Positions 1 to 8,540 of a DNA stretch of 64,000 bases are shown piece after piece. The position numbers and the translations under genes are program-made. The stretch is from Pandoraea oxalativorans (GTDB taxonomy: Bacteria; Pseudomonadota; Gammaproteobacteria; Burkholderiales; Burkholderiaceae): the NCBI RefSeq assembly GCF_000972785.3, contig NZ_CP011253.3:744001-808000 (forward strand), given 5' to 3'. The notes below the pieces were generated by a model that was given only the letters and a program-made list of their open reading frames with translations, had not been told where the DNA came from and made no database searches. Each line of letters opens with the position of its first letter. Within the stretch, counting starts at the first letter, position 1.

Positions 1-268
1 TGAACCAGTGCACGAGCTTGCCCGGCTTCTGGCTATGCATCATCTGAAACGGGCGCGGTGAGAGCAGTTGCACCGTCGTGCCCGCGCGATCCAGCAGATC
101 GATGTGACCGGCGGGCCCCATTTCCTTGCGATTCGCGTAATGCAGAATTTCTTCGTCGGTGACTTCGGGCATCTTCCGGCCGTGTTCACCGCGATGCGAA
201 AGAATGTGGGCCTTATAGACCCAGAGTTCGGCGGGCGGGCTCACGTGACCATGGCAATCGATAATCAT
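1..268 (-). CDS. Amidohydrolase family 2 protein, N-terminal part (runs off the left edge)
   Basis: The protein begins MIIDCHGHVSPP, the HxH metal-binding signature (H6, H8) of amidohydrolase-2/ACMSD-type TIM-barrel hydrolases and decarboxylases. These act on carboxylated aromatics, pyrones or ring-fission products. Only about 89 residues are in the window, so the remaining metal ligands cannot be checked. The ATG at 268 is preceded by AAGGAG at 7-base spacing. It starts 26 bases after the reductase gene on the same strand, so the two are probably co-transcribed. It is the first of three amidohydrolase-2 genes in this cluster. Substrate unknown. Confidence 0.85.
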   Translation of the reverse strand, partial: MIIDCHGHVSPPAELWVYKAHILSHRGEHGRKMPEVTDEEILHYANRKEMGPAGHIDLLDRAGTTVQLLSPRPFQMMHSQKPGKLVHWF

Positions 269-294
269 CAGATGTCTCCTTCGGGTAATGGAAC

Positions 295-1257
295 TTAAAG
301 ATCGAGAACGAGGCGATCACCTTTGCAGCCGGAGCAGCAGATGATCATCGTTTCGTTGGCAGCTTTTTCAGGGTCGGAGAGGATTGCGTCCCGGTGGTCC
401 GGACGGCCCTCGATGACGCGTGTCTCGCATGCGCCGCACACGCCTTGCTCGCAGGAATAGGGCACGTCCACGCCCGCATCGCGAACCACCTGCAGAATCG
501 TTTGCCCAGGTGGGACCGACAGCGTCTTGTTGCTGCGCCTCAGTTCCACTGTGTAGCCGCCGTCGAGAGCGGCTTCCTGTTTGGCTGTGAAGTACTCGAC
601 GTGTACCTGCTCGCGAGGCAGCGAGGCGGTGGCCTCTTCGAAAGCCGCAAGCATGGGGCCGGGACCGCAGCAGTAGAAGTGCGCACCGGCCGGGTGTTCT
701 GCGACGATTTTCGCCATGTTCAAAACACCGCCGACTTCGGCGTCGACGTGTACAGGCACGTTGTCGTAGCGCGCCAGTTCGTCGGCGAATGCAACGTCGA
801 CACGCTCACGGCACGAGTAATAAAGCGAGGCCGACCGGCCTAGCGACTTGAGTCGTCGCGCCATGCAAAGCACCGGTGTGATACCGATGCCGCCCCCAAT
901 CAATACCGTATGTGCCGCGTCTTCGTGCAAAGGGAAGTTGTTGCGCGGCGCTTCGACCGACAGCACCGTGCCGCAACGCAATTCCTCGTGCATGAAGCGC
1001 GACCCACCGCGACTTTTCGCATCGCGCTTGACGCCTACCTGGTAGCTGCGCGGATTCGCATTGCCTTCGAGTAACGAGTACTGCCGCACGAGACCGTTCG
1101 GCAGATGCAAACCGATGTGCGCACCGGGCTCGGCCGCCGGCAACGGCGAGCCGTCGAGACTTTCGAATGCATAGGCGAGCGTGTCGCGAGCGAGATATTG
1201 AATCGATGCCAGGCGCATCTTCAACAGCGCGCCGGCGGGGGAATTGGGCTCGTTCAT
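295..1257 (-). CDS. PDR/VanB-type Rieske oxygenase reductase (flavin, NAD, [2Fe-2S])
   Basis: A 320-residue protein with the phthalate dioxygenase reductase layout: flavin-binding beta-barrel (RQYSL near 58-62), NAD(P)-binding domain (GGGIGITP near 120-127) and a C-terminal plant-type ferredoxin domain. The cluster ligands are C269, C274, C277 and C307 (C-x4-C-x2-C-x29-C). It would pass electrons from NAD(P)H to a Rieske oxygenase. It is the only such reductase in the window, while two Rieske oxygenase genes lie nearby on the other strand, so it probably serves both. I chose ATG 1257 because AGGAG lies 6 bases upstream; an open frame continues to 1407 without a better ribosome site. Confidence 0.92.
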   Translation of the reverse strand: MNEPNSPAGALLKMRLASIQYLARDTLAYAFESLDGSPLPAAEPGAHIGLHLPNGLVRQYSLLEGNANPRSYQVGVKRDAKSRGGSRFMHEELRCGTVLSVEAPRNNFPLHEDAAHTVLIGGGIGITPVLCMARRLKSLGRSASLYYSCRERVDVAFADELARYDNVPVHVDAEVGGVLNMAKIVAEHPAGAHFYCCGPGPMLAAFEEATASLPREQVHVEYFTAKQEAALDGGYTVELRRSNKTLSVPPGQTILQVVRDAGVDVPYSCEQGVCGACETRVIEGRPDHRDAILSDPEKAANETMIICCSGCKGDRLVLDL

Positions 1258-1531
1258 GACCATCTCCTGATTTCCATTTTGTCCTTCGTTCTGGGTCTGC
1301 CAACACAACATCGCGCTACGCGCGCCTTCGAGTGACAACGTGCCGTCAACACGCGTCAGGCGCATTTCCCGAAAGATTGTTAGTTGACCCGTAATTCTTT
1401 TTTGCATATTATTTCGACTAACAAAAGAAAAGTCAAAGACTCTCGGTAAGGGTCATCCCGAGGTCAGGTCGCGGCGATGTCACCGCGTGGCGGGAGGGTC
1501 TTACTGGTGGAAATCCAACGGAGGGAAGAAA
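1258..1531. promoter_or_regulatory. Divergent control region of the catabolic cluster
   Basis: This 274-base non-coding stretch separates the leftward reductase/amidohydrolase genes from the rightward oxygenase operon, so it should hold both promoters. Around 1400-1435 it is AT-rich and reads AATAATAT on the minus strand, which weakly resembles the AATACTAT motif seen near 9368 and 19000. I see no clean palindrome and do not assign -10/-35 boxes. Confidence 0.4.
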
Positions 1532-2671
1532 TTGATCGCGATCTTGTCTTGTAATGGCGGCACGGTGACCCATGGCGACGAGGCGGCAACGATGCTGCTC
1601 GTCGCCACATTGCGTGGCATGCATGTGTTCGAACGAGGCTCTGCAGGAGAGTCATGGCGACCCACACGCCGCGCGCTCGAACATCTGCACGTGAGCGCGC
1701 TGCTGTATGAGCCCAAGTCCGGCCTGCTCTTTGCCGGTGCGCACGGCAACGGCGGACTGTGGGTGAGTTCCGACCTCGGGCTTACGTGGGCGGCACGCGG
1801 CACCGGCATCGCAGGCGGTCATATCTACACGCTTGCGGCGCAGGAAACTAACGCGGGCGTCGTGCTTTATGCGGGCACCGAGCCATCGGCGCTGTATCGC
1901 AGCACGGACCTGGGTCTGTCGTGGGTGGAAATCAAGGAAATGATGACTGTCCCGGGACAGGAGAAATGGACCTTCCCACCGCCGCCGCACGTGGCGCATG
2001 TCAAGAACGTGGCGTTCCATCCTGCCGAGCCTGAAACGCTGTATGTCTGCATCGAACAAGGTGCCTTGCTCAAAACGGTAGATGGCGGCAAGACATGGAC
2101 CGAGCCGCGCAGCTATGAGTCGGAAAACGACAAGTTCTATCACGACAATCATCGCGTGCTGATTCGCCGCTCAAATCCCGCGCAGCTTTTCATGTGTGGC
2201 GGCGAGGGATTGCACTACAGCGCGGATGCGGGCGAGACGTGGCGGCATCTGATGACTCGTGCCGACACCATCGGTTACCCCGATGCCATGTTCATCGACC
2301 CTCGTAACGAAAACACCCTTTACCTTGGCGGTCCCGGCAACGCGCCGCGCGACTGGGCAGCGAAGAAGAGCGCAGATGCCACGGTGCTGCGCAGCACCGA
2401 CGGCGGCGAGACGTGGCAGGCGATCCGTAATGGTCTTCCTGCCGAGATCATCGGCAACATCGAGGGCATGGGTCTTTATCACTGGGGCGACCGGATCATG
2501 CTCATTGCCGGAACGGCGACGGGCGAGGTGTACGCCACGGAAGACGAGGGCGCGAACTGGTACGTCGTGTCGGACGAACTGCCCCCCGTATCGAAAGGCG
2601 GTCATTACCGCTGGTTCCTCGATGTCGGCGAACGCGAGCGCGTTGAAGAAAAGATGCGCGCGAACGGCTGA
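1532..2671 (+). CDS. BNR/sialidase-type beta-propeller protein, function unknown
   Basis: About 379 residues carrying six Asp-box (BNR) repeats of the form SxDxGxTW: SSDLGLTW, STDLGLSW, TVDGGKTW, SADAGETW, STDGGETW and TEDEGANW. These are typical of WD40/YVTN/BNR or VPS10-like propellers. There is no signal peptide or membrane segment, so it is probably cytoplasmic. The TTG at 1532 has GGAGGG about 7 bases upstream; an in-frame ATG at 1592 (MLLVATLRG) is the alternative. It is the first gene of the rightward operon, ahead of the flavin monooxygenase and Rieske genes. Glycosidase activity is not implied: propellers of this fold also act as lactonases, hydratases or scaffolds. Confidence 0.8.
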   Translation: MIAILSCNGGTVTHGDEAATMLLVATLRGMHVFERGSAGESWRPTRRALEHLHVSALLYEPKSGLLFAGAHGNGGLWVSSDLGLTWAARGTGIAGGHIYTLAAQETNAGVVLYAGTEPSALYRSTDLGLSWVEIKEMMTVPGQEKWTFPPPPHVAHVKNVAFHPAEPETLYVCIEQGALLKTVDGGKTWTEPRSYESENDKFYHDNHRVLIRRSNPAQLFMCGGEGLHYSADAGETWRHLMTRADTIGYPDAMFIDPRNENTLYLGGPGNAPRDWAAKKSADATVLRSTDGGETWQAIRNGLPAEIIGNIEGMGLYHWGDRIMLIAGTATGEVYATEDEGANWYVVSDELPPVSKGGHYRWFLDVGERERVEEKMRANG

Positions 2672-2762
2672 GTGCCAAACGACGGCATTCGACGAAATTC
2701 AGAGAAAGCATCCGGAGCAGTTGCACAAGACGCGCTGCCCGGGACTCACACAGGAGACAACC

Positions 2763-3989
2763 GTGAGCACATCCCCCAACGCCCCGGCCGATTCCGCCGC
2801 TGGCGAACTGCCTGCGTTCGCGACCCACGACGATGCGGTGGCGGCCGCGCGCGCCATGCACGAAAGCATCCGCTCGCGTGCGGTGCAAACCGAGAGTGAT
2901 CGCATCGTATCGGCGCAGACCATTAACGAACTGCGCAACTCCGGGCTATTTAACATCGTGACGCCACGCCTGTTCGGTGGATCGGAGCTGGGTTTTGCCA
3001 CTCTGGTGGAAGTGACCGCCGAACTTGCGTCGGCATGTGGTTCGACCGGCTGGGTGTTCGGCGTACTGGCCGGCCATAGCTGGATGCTTAACCTTTTTCC
3101 GCTCCAGGCGCAGCGTGACGTGATGGGCGACGATCGTGCGTTGACCGCTACGGTGTTCCGTCTTGGCGGCACGGTGACCGAAGTCGATGGCGGCTATGAG
3201 CTGGTAGGCGGCGAAGGGCGCTTCTGCTCCGGCATCGACCATGCACAGTGGGTCATTGTCGGCAACGCCGTGCAACGCGAAGGTCAGCCGCCAGAGCCGC
3301 GATTCTTCGTTGTGCCGATCGCAGACGTCGAAGTGATTGACGACTGGTTCACCGCCGGAATGCGCGGCACGGGCAGCCGTTCGATTCGCATCGCGCGCAC
3401 TTTCATCCCGGCGCATCGGTCCGTGTCGGTTAAAGAAATGATGTCGGGCCAGTCCGATGCCGCCGGTTCTGTGCGCGCGCCGATCTACCGTATGCCGTTC
3501 CAGAACGTCACGCCGTTCTCGCTGATCGGCGCACCCCTTGGCATGGCTCGTGGCGCGATTCGTTCGTTCTCGGACGGTCTGTGCCCGCGTTTGAAATCGT
3601 TCGACAGCGAACAGATGGCTGAGCAGTCGACCACGATGTCCCGTCTTGCCCAGGCATCGGCCGAGATCGATGCTGCCTTCGCCCTGGTTCGCGAAGACGC
3701 TCGCATGGTCGATTCGGCGGCGGATCCCAAAACTATCTCGGCGCTGCAATGGTCGCGTATCCCTCGCGACTGGGCGTTCGCCGCGCAAACCGCGCGTCGT
3801 GCCGTCAACAGTCTCTTCGAGGCGGCGGGCGGCACGGGGATCTACAACGATTCCGAGTTGCAGCGCGTATGGCGCGACGCCAATTCGGCCGCGCAGCACT
3901 TTGCCTTCACCTGGGACAGCGCTATGACGAACTACGGCCGCACGGCGCTTGGTTTGCCGCCGTCGAAATTCGGTCCTAAGGGACGCTGA
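2763..3989 (+). CDS. Acyl-CoA dehydrogenase-fold flavin-dependent monooxygenase (HsaA/HpaH/IacA-like)
   Basis: A 408-residue protein of the group D two-component flavin monooxygenases, which have the acyl-CoA dehydrogenase fold but use reduced flavin supplied by a partner to hydroxylate aromatics. The N-terminal helical domain (about 30-120) leads into the middle beta domain and a C-terminal Acyl-CoA_dh_2-type domain (about 240-385; ends ALGLPPSKFGPKGR). The GTG at 2763 follows CAGGAG and begins MSTSPNAPADSA. No flavin reductase of the HpaC type is visible nearby, so the reductase must be encoded elsewhere or be generic. It sits between the propeller gene and a small unknown gene, in one operon with the Rieske oxygenase. 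Confidence 0.82.
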   Translation: MSTSPNAPADSAAGELPAFATHDDAVAAARAMHESIRSRAVQTESDRIVSAQTINELRNSGLFNIVTPRLFGGSELGFATLVEVTAELASACGSTGWVFGVLAGHSWMLNLFPLQAQRDVMGDDRALTATVFRLGGTVTEVDGGYELVGGEGRFCSGIDHAQWVIVGNAVQREGQPPEPRFFVVPIADVEVIDDWFTAGMRGTGSRSIRIARTFIPAHRSVSVKEMMSGQSDAAGSVRAPIYRMPFQNVTPFSLIGAPLGMARGAIRSFSDGLCPRLKSFDSEQMAEQSTTMSRLAQASAEIDAAFALVREDARMVDSAADPKTISALQWSRIPRDWAFAAQTARRAVNSLFEAAGGTGIYNDSELQRVWRDANSAAQHFAFTWDSAMTNYGRTALGLPPSKFGPKGR

Positions 3990-4033
3990 GAAGGCTGACC
4001 TCATCTCGCTTAGCCAATCGACAGGAGCTTTCC

Positions 4034-4339
4034 ATGCACGCCGACGATCTCGTATCGATAGACGACTATTCCCCCGCCACATTGCAGGCGATCTCGCAAC
4101 GCATTGCTGTCTCGAGCGAAGTCGAGCACATGGTGTATCGGGAGTCCGAGCTGGACGAAGTCTGGCGTCTGCTCGATGCCGATGTTGCCAGTGCTGGCCG
4201 TATCGGACTGGGTGATCAGGCGCTCTCCAGACTGCTCTGCCTGCGCCAACTGATTATCGAAGCGCACGATCTGATTGGTAACGACAGTGACACCGCCGGT
4301 GCGAATTCGCGGCTGTCACAGGCGATGTCGCTCGCCTGA
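4034..4339 (+). CDS. Small acidic helical protein, unknown function
   Basis: A 101-residue, soluble, acidic, probably all-helical protein starting MHADDLVSIDDYSPATL. It is preceded by ACAGGAG at good spacing and lies 44 bases after the flavin monooxygenase and 57 bases before the Rieske oxygenase. I do not recognise a family. Size and position resemble the small helper proteins (for example DUF2783) found beside flavin monooxygenases, as at 54106-54315 in this window, but the two share no clear motif. No cysteine or histidine cluster suggests a cofactor. A role as a small oxygenase-associated subunit is inference only. Confidence 0.7.
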   Translation: MHADDLVSIDDYSPATLQAISQRIAVSSEVEHMVYRESELDEVWRLLDADVASAGRIGLGDQALSRLLCLRQLIIEAHDLIGNDSDTAGANSRLSQAMSLA

Positions 4340-4396
4340 GCGCTGCGCCCCCCCCACTCAACTAATAGCAAAGCTATATCAAAGCCAGGAGGAAAC

Positions 4397-5650
4397 ATGC
4401 TTTCTCGCGAAGACAACAACATTCTCACGCAGGTCGGCAAGGGCACGCCGATGGGCGAACTGATCCGTCGCTTCTGGATTCCGGCGCTGCTCGCATCGGA
4501 AATTGCGGAGCCGGGCGGCAAGCCGGTACGCGTTCGCCTGATGGGCGAGGACCTGGTCGCGTTTCGCGACACCGACGGCAAGGTCGGCCTGCTCGAAGAG
4601 CAATGTCCGCATCGCCGCGCATCGCTCGCGCTGGGGGACAACTCCGACGGCGGTCTGCGCTGCCTGTATCACGGCTGGAAGTTCGCGACCGACGGCACTT
4701 GCCTCGACACACCGACCGAACCCAGTGGCTCGGCCTTCTGTTCGCGCATTCGTGCACTCGCCTACCCCACGCGTGAAGTGGCGGGCGTGATCTGGGCGTA
4801 CATGGGCGATCAGGCCGACATTCCCCAGTTCCCCGAGTTCGACTTTCTGTCATACCCCACCGCGAATGTGGCACCGTTCAAGGTGCTTGAAGACTGCAAC
4901 TACGCGCAGGCCGTGGAAGGCACGATCGACTCGGCGCACGCCGGTGTGCTGCACCGCGAGCAACCGTGGAGCGCGCCCGCGAAATACGATCACGAGCGCG
5001 ATTTGCAGCCGAAGATCGAGGTCGAATACACCAAGTACGGTCTGCGCTACGCCGGTGTGCGCAACTTCCGCGAAGAGGGAAAGCTCCACGCCCGTGTGAC
5101 GGAAGTGGTGCTGCCGTTCTTCACGTTGATTCCGCCGGACGGTTTCGGAGTGCGCAAAAACCGTCGCATGGCCAATGCGTTCGTGCCGCGTGACGACGAA
5201 TCGACGTGGCACATTCAATGGTTCTTCGACGAAACGCAACCCGTTGATATTGCCTACCGCGTCGAAGAGGGCGGTCATTGGGTAGATGAGAACTTCCGCA
5301 AGAAACTCAACATCGACAACTGGTATGAGCAGGATCGTGAGGCAATGAAGACGGCGTCGATGTCCGGCATCAAGGGAATTCTCACGCAGGATCATGCGGT
5401 GAGCGAAACGCAGGGTCGCATTCTCGATCGTACGAAAGAGCATCTGGGCACCTCGGACGTCGCCGTCGTCGCCTGGCGTCGCCAGATGATTCGCACGGCA
5501 CGCGCATTTGCAGATCGCAAGGAAGTGCCGACCGTTTTGAGCGCGACGATTCCGTGGCAACAGATCCGGGCGGCGACGGTGATCTTCAGCAACGAGCGGA
5601 CCTGGAAGCAGGAAGTGCCGCTCAATCCCGATGTGGCGCTGACGACGTGA
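4397..5650 (+). CDS. Rieske [2Fe-2S] aromatic oxygenase, alpha subunit (phthalate 4,5-dioxygenase-like)
   Basis: A 417-residue ring-hydroxylating oxygenase. The Rieske ligands are C70-P-H72 and C89-x2-H92 (CPHRRASL and CLYHGW). The mononuclear iron site includes H181 and H186 in EGTIDSAHAGVLH. There is no beta-subunit gene, which fits the single-component alpha-type oxygenases that pair with a PDR-type reductase; the reductase at 295-1257 is the natural partner. The start ATG follows CCAGGAGG. It is followed after 5 bases by an amidohydrolase gene, suggesting the hydroxylated or cleaved product is passed to that hydrolase. Substrate cannot be read from sequence. Confidence 0.93.
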   Translation: MLSREDNNILTQVGKGTPMGELIRRFWIPALLASEIAEPGGKPVRVRLMGEDLVAFRDTDGKVGLLEEQCPHRRASLALGDNSDGGLRCLYHGWKFATDGTCLDTPTEPSGSAFCSRIRALAYPTREVAGVIWAYMGDQADIPQFPEFDFLSYPTANVAPFKVLEDCNYAQAVEGTIDSAHAGVLHREQPWSAPAKYDHERDLQPKIEVEYTKYGLRYAGVRNFREEGKLHARVTEVVLPFFTLIPPDGFGVRKNRRMANAFVPRDDESTWHIQWFFDETQPVDIAYRVEEGGHWVDENFRKKLNIDNWYEQDREAMKTASMSGIKGILTQDHAVSETQGRILDRTKEHLGTSDVAVVAWRRQMIRTARAFADRKEVPTVLSATIPWQQIRAATVIFSNERTWKQEVPLNPDVALTT

Positions 5651-5655
5651 GTCAC

Positions 5656-6450
5656 ATGATCGTCGATAGCCACGCCCATGTGTCGCCCATCTGGTACGAG
5701 CCGGTGGAAGCGCTCCTGTGTCAGATGGACCGCTACGGCGTTGAACGTGCCGTCCTGACACAGATGATCGGGCAGACGGACAACAGCTATCAATCGGCGT
5801 GCGTCAAACGCTACCCGACCCGCTTTACGAGCGTGGTCTGGGTAGATGTTGACGCCCCCGATGTTGTGTCGACGATCGAGCGACATGCGCAGGAGGGCGC
5901 ATCCGGCATCCGGCTACGGCCTGCCGTGCATGCCGCCAATAAAGCGCTGCCGTCGGCGTGGGCCGCGGCGGCGGCGTGCGGATTGGCGATCAGTTGCGTG
6001 GGGAATAGTGCGGCATTTGCAGACGCGGGTTTCACCACGTTGCTGAAAGCACTGCCCGAGATTTCCGTCGTACTCGAACATCTTGGCGCAACGAGCACGG
6101 CGCCGTCCACCGAAGCGGAAATCGCGGCGCGCCGCAACGTGTTCGCACTTGCAGCGTTGCCCAACGTGATGCTCAAGTTGCCGGGCTTCGGCGAAGTGGT
6201 GACGCGCTCGCCGTCGGCATTGCGTGACGGTCGGCCATTCGGTGAAGGCTTGCCCGCAGCGGTTGCCGATGCGCTGGTCGTCTTTGGGCCCGAGCGATTG
6301 ATGTGGGGAAGCGACTTCCCCGTGGTCGGCTCGAGAGAAGGTTATGGGCAGTCGCTGGGCATTCCCCGAGCCGCGTTGGGCTGCGAATCCGATTCGGCGC
6401 TCGCAGCGATCTTCGGTGGCAACGCATTACGCGTTTTCGGTCCACGCTAG
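5656..6450 (+). CDS. Amidohydrolase family 2 protein
   Basis: A 264-residue TIM-barrel metal hydrolase of the LigI/ACMSD superfamily: MIVDSHAHV supplies H6 and H8, VVLEHLG a central histidine, and LMWGSDFPVVG the late catalytic aspartate. Relatives hydrolyse lactones such as 2-pyrone-4,6-dicarboxylate or decarboxylate aromatic acids. The ATG at 5656 lies only 5 bases after the Rieske oxygenase stop, indicating translational coupling; an upstream in-frame extension to 5554 overlaps the oxygenase and lacks family similarity. It differs clearly in sequence from the other two amidohydrolases in the cluster, so the three probably act on different intermediates. Confidence 0.9.
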   Translation: MIVDSHAHVSPIWYEPVEALLCQMDRYGVERAVLTQMIGQTDNSYQSACVKRYPTRFTSVVWVDVDAPDVVSTIERHAQEGASGIRLRPAVHAANKALPSAWAAAAACGLAISCVGNSAAFADAGFTTLLKALPEISVVLEHLGATSTAPSTEAEIAARRNVFALAALPNVMLKLPGFGEVVTRSPSALRDGRPFGEGLPAAVADALVVFGPERLMWGSDFPVVGSREGYGQSLGIPRAALGCESDSALAAIFGGNALRVFGPR

Positions 6451-6511
6451 ATCGTTCTGGGTCGCGTTTCGCAATTTCCAGAATCACGATGCAAGACGGC
6501 AGGAGAGAAAC

Positions 6512-7615
6512 ATGACAAAAAAAGTATTGGCCGCAGTCAAGACTGCGGTCGAAACCACGGAACTGCGCGAGTTCGACTACCCGTCGCTTGCGCCGGACAG
6601 CGGCATTCTGCGCGTTGAAGCGAGTGGCGTTGGCGGCAGCGATCCGGAGGTGTACCGCAAACCCGGCCACGTGCCGGTCATCATGGGGCATGAGAACGTC
6701 GGTACGCTCGAAGCCGTCGGTTCTATCGCCGAACGGCGCTGGGGCGTAAAGGCAGGCGATCGCGTGGCGCTGCACGAGTACCTGCCGTGCTGGCACTGTG
6801 AATGGTGCATGAAAGGCGATTTCCGGCTGTGCATGGAAGTCGATTTCTTCAACGTCAAGGATCGCCTGAATACGCTGCGATTCGGCATGTCGACGTGTGA
6901 AATTGCGCCGCACCTTTGGGGCGGGTATGCACAGTACATGCATCTCCCGCTCAATACCGTCATGCACAAGATTCCACACGACTTGCCCGCAACGCACGCG
7001 ACGTTGGCGGTGCCGTTCGGCAACGGCGTTCAGTGGGCGTGCAACGACGGCGGAGCGGGACCGGGGAAAACGGTGCTTGTCTTTGGACCTGGCCAGCAAG
7101 GTCTTGGCTGTGTGCTCGCGGCTAAAGCCGCAGGAGCGTTGACCGTCATCCTCGCGGGCATGACGCGCGACCGGACAAGACTCGACCTCTCCACGCGCCT
7201 TGGGGCCGACCACGCAATCGATGTGCAGGAGAAGGATCTCAAAGCCGAGGTGATGCGCCTGACAAACGGCCGGGGAGTCGATGTCGTTGTCGATACGACC
7301 GGCGATCCCGAGGGAACCGTGGTAGCGCAGGCAATCGAACTGGCGGCCAAAGGCGCATACCTGAGCCTCAACGGGCTGGATCAGCACGTACCTATCGGCG
7401 AAATCAAGAAGCGCTATCTCACGGTGCGCGCGCCACGCGGGCGTAGCTATGGCGCCGTGGAACTGGCGCTGCGCTACATCGCGTCGGGTAAATATCCGTT
7501 GGACGAAGTGTGTTCGCACACGTTCGGTCTGGCGCAAACGCATGAAGCGATTCTCGCAACGGCAGGGCGTGGTGTAGAGGGGGCGATTCATGTTTGCGTC
7601 GACCCGTGGAAGTAG
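6512..7615 (+). CDS. Medium-chain zinc-type alcohol dehydrogenase with altered catalytic zinc site
   Basis: A 367-residue medium-chain dehydrogenase/reductase. The structural zinc lobe is intact (C93, C96, C99 and C107 in CWHCEWCMKGDFRLC), GHE is present (H60, E61), and the nucleotide-binding loop reads FGPGQQGLG. The first catalytic zinc ligand is not conserved: where the family usually has CGSD or CGTD this protein reads GVGGSDPE (41-44), so cysteine is replaced by glycine and the following histidine position by glutamate. It may be zinc-free at the active site or use a different ligand. ATG 6512 follows AGGAG. Probable role: oxidation of an alcohol or dihydrodiol intermediate of the pathway. 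Confidence 0.88.
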   Translation: MTKKVLAAVKTAVETTELREFDYPSLAPDSGILRVEASGVGGSDPEVYRKPGHVPVIMGHENVGTLEAVGSIAERRWGVKAGDRVALHEYLPCWHCEWCMKGDFRLCMEVDFFNVKDRLNTLRFGMSTCEIAPHLWGGYAQYMHLPLNTVMHKIPHDLPATHATLAVPFGNGVQWACNDGGAGPGKTVLVFGPGQQGLGCVLAAKAAGALTVILAGMTRDRTRLDLSTRLGADHAIDVQEKDLKAEVMRLTNGRGVDVVVDTTGDPEGTVVAQAIELAAKGAYLSLNGLDQHVPIGEIKKRYLTVRAPRGRSYGAVELALRYIASGKYPLDEVCSHTFGLAQTHEAILATAGRGVEGAIHVCVDPWK

Positions 7616-7690
7616 CCCGACACCTATCTACCCGGTGCAACGTCGAGAACGGATGCGCCGTACGGACAACGACTTCTTGCAGGAGACACC

Positions 7691-8539
7691 ATGATTGACA
7701 GCCACGCCCATCTGATCTCGGACGATCGGGTGAGATATGTACCGGCGCCGCTTAGCGGAACGCTGGAAGACAGCGCGTTCGACAATCCCGTGACTGCGGA
7801 GCGTCTGCTGGCGCTACTCGATGCGAACGGCATCGATCGCGCGCTGGCGGTGCAGCGCGCCCACATCTACGGGTTCAAGAACGACTATGTCTGCGACGCC
7901 GCGGCGCAGTATCCGGAGCGACTGCGAGCGCTGTGCATGATTGACGCACTGGCCGACGACGCCGCGCAAACCGTACGTTATTGGGTCGGCGAGCGCGGGT
8001 CGGTGGGAATCCGCATGACCGAGCCGCATAAGGGCGCTGATTGCAGTTGGTTTGCCGCCGATGCCGCCCTTCGCGCGTGGGATGCCGTTGCGGACGCCGG
8101 CGGTTCGGTACGTCTGCACTTCTATCGATGGAATCGGGTGGCTGCACTAGAAGCGCTCGCACCGATCGTGCGGCGCTATCCCAACACACCCGTGGTGCTG
8201 GATCACTTCTCCAATATCGTGGGGGAAGCTGGTGCGCCCGACCATGGCGTTGACGACGCGCTTTTGCGCTTTGTGGATGCGCCCAACGTCTATCTGCTGT
8301 ACTCGATGATCAACCTCGGAAAACTCGCAGCCTTGAAGCTGCCGTCTGCGCCGGTGGTCGAGCGCGTGGTCCGTTCGTTTGGCGCAGATCGGGTGATGTG
8401 GGGCTCCGACGTTGCCCAGTCGAAAGGCGAATACGCAGATATGGTCGGGATGGCCCACGAATCGGTGTCTTCGCTCTCCTGCGCCGATCAACGCAAGGTG
8501 TTGCACGGCACTGCGGCGGCCGTGTATTGGGGCGAATAA
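7691..8539 (+). CDS. Amidohydrolase family 2 protein
   Basis: A 282-residue amidohydrolase-2 protein: MIDSHAHLIS provides the HxH pair (H5, H7), VRLHFYRW and VVLDHFSNI the central histidines, and VMWGSDVAQ the catalytic aspartate. ATG 7691 is preceded by GCAGGAGAC. It ends one base before the GntR regulator gene begins, so enzyme and regulator form one transcript. Like its two neighbours it should act on a lactone, a pyrone or a carboxylated ring compound; which one cannot be decided from sequence. Confidence 0.9.
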   Translation: MIDSHAHLISDDRVRYVPAPLSGTLEDSAFDNPVTAERLLALLDANGIDRALAVQRAHIYGFKNDYVCDAAAQYPERLRALCMIDALADDAAQTVRYWVGERGSVGIRMTEPHKGADCSWFAADAALRAWDAVADAGGSVRLHFYRWNRVAALEALAPIVRRYPNTPVVLDHFSNIVGEAGAPDHGVDDALLRFVDAPNVYLLYSMINLGKLAALKLPSAPVVERVVRSFGADRVMWGSDVAQSKGEYADMVGMAHESVSSLSCADQRKVLHGTAAAVYWGE

Positions 8540-8540
8540 A

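Noticed and set aside
2946..4082. Long open frame on the minus strand opposite the flavin monooxygenase
   Set aside because: It lies wholly over a well-supported gene, lacks family features and has the Arg/His-rich composition of a reverse-strand shadow in GC-rich DNA.
6173..7591. 472-residue minus-strand frame opposite the dehydrogenase and amidohydrolase
   Set aside because: Shadow of two plus-strand genes with complete catalytic motifs; no ribosome site and no recognisable domain.
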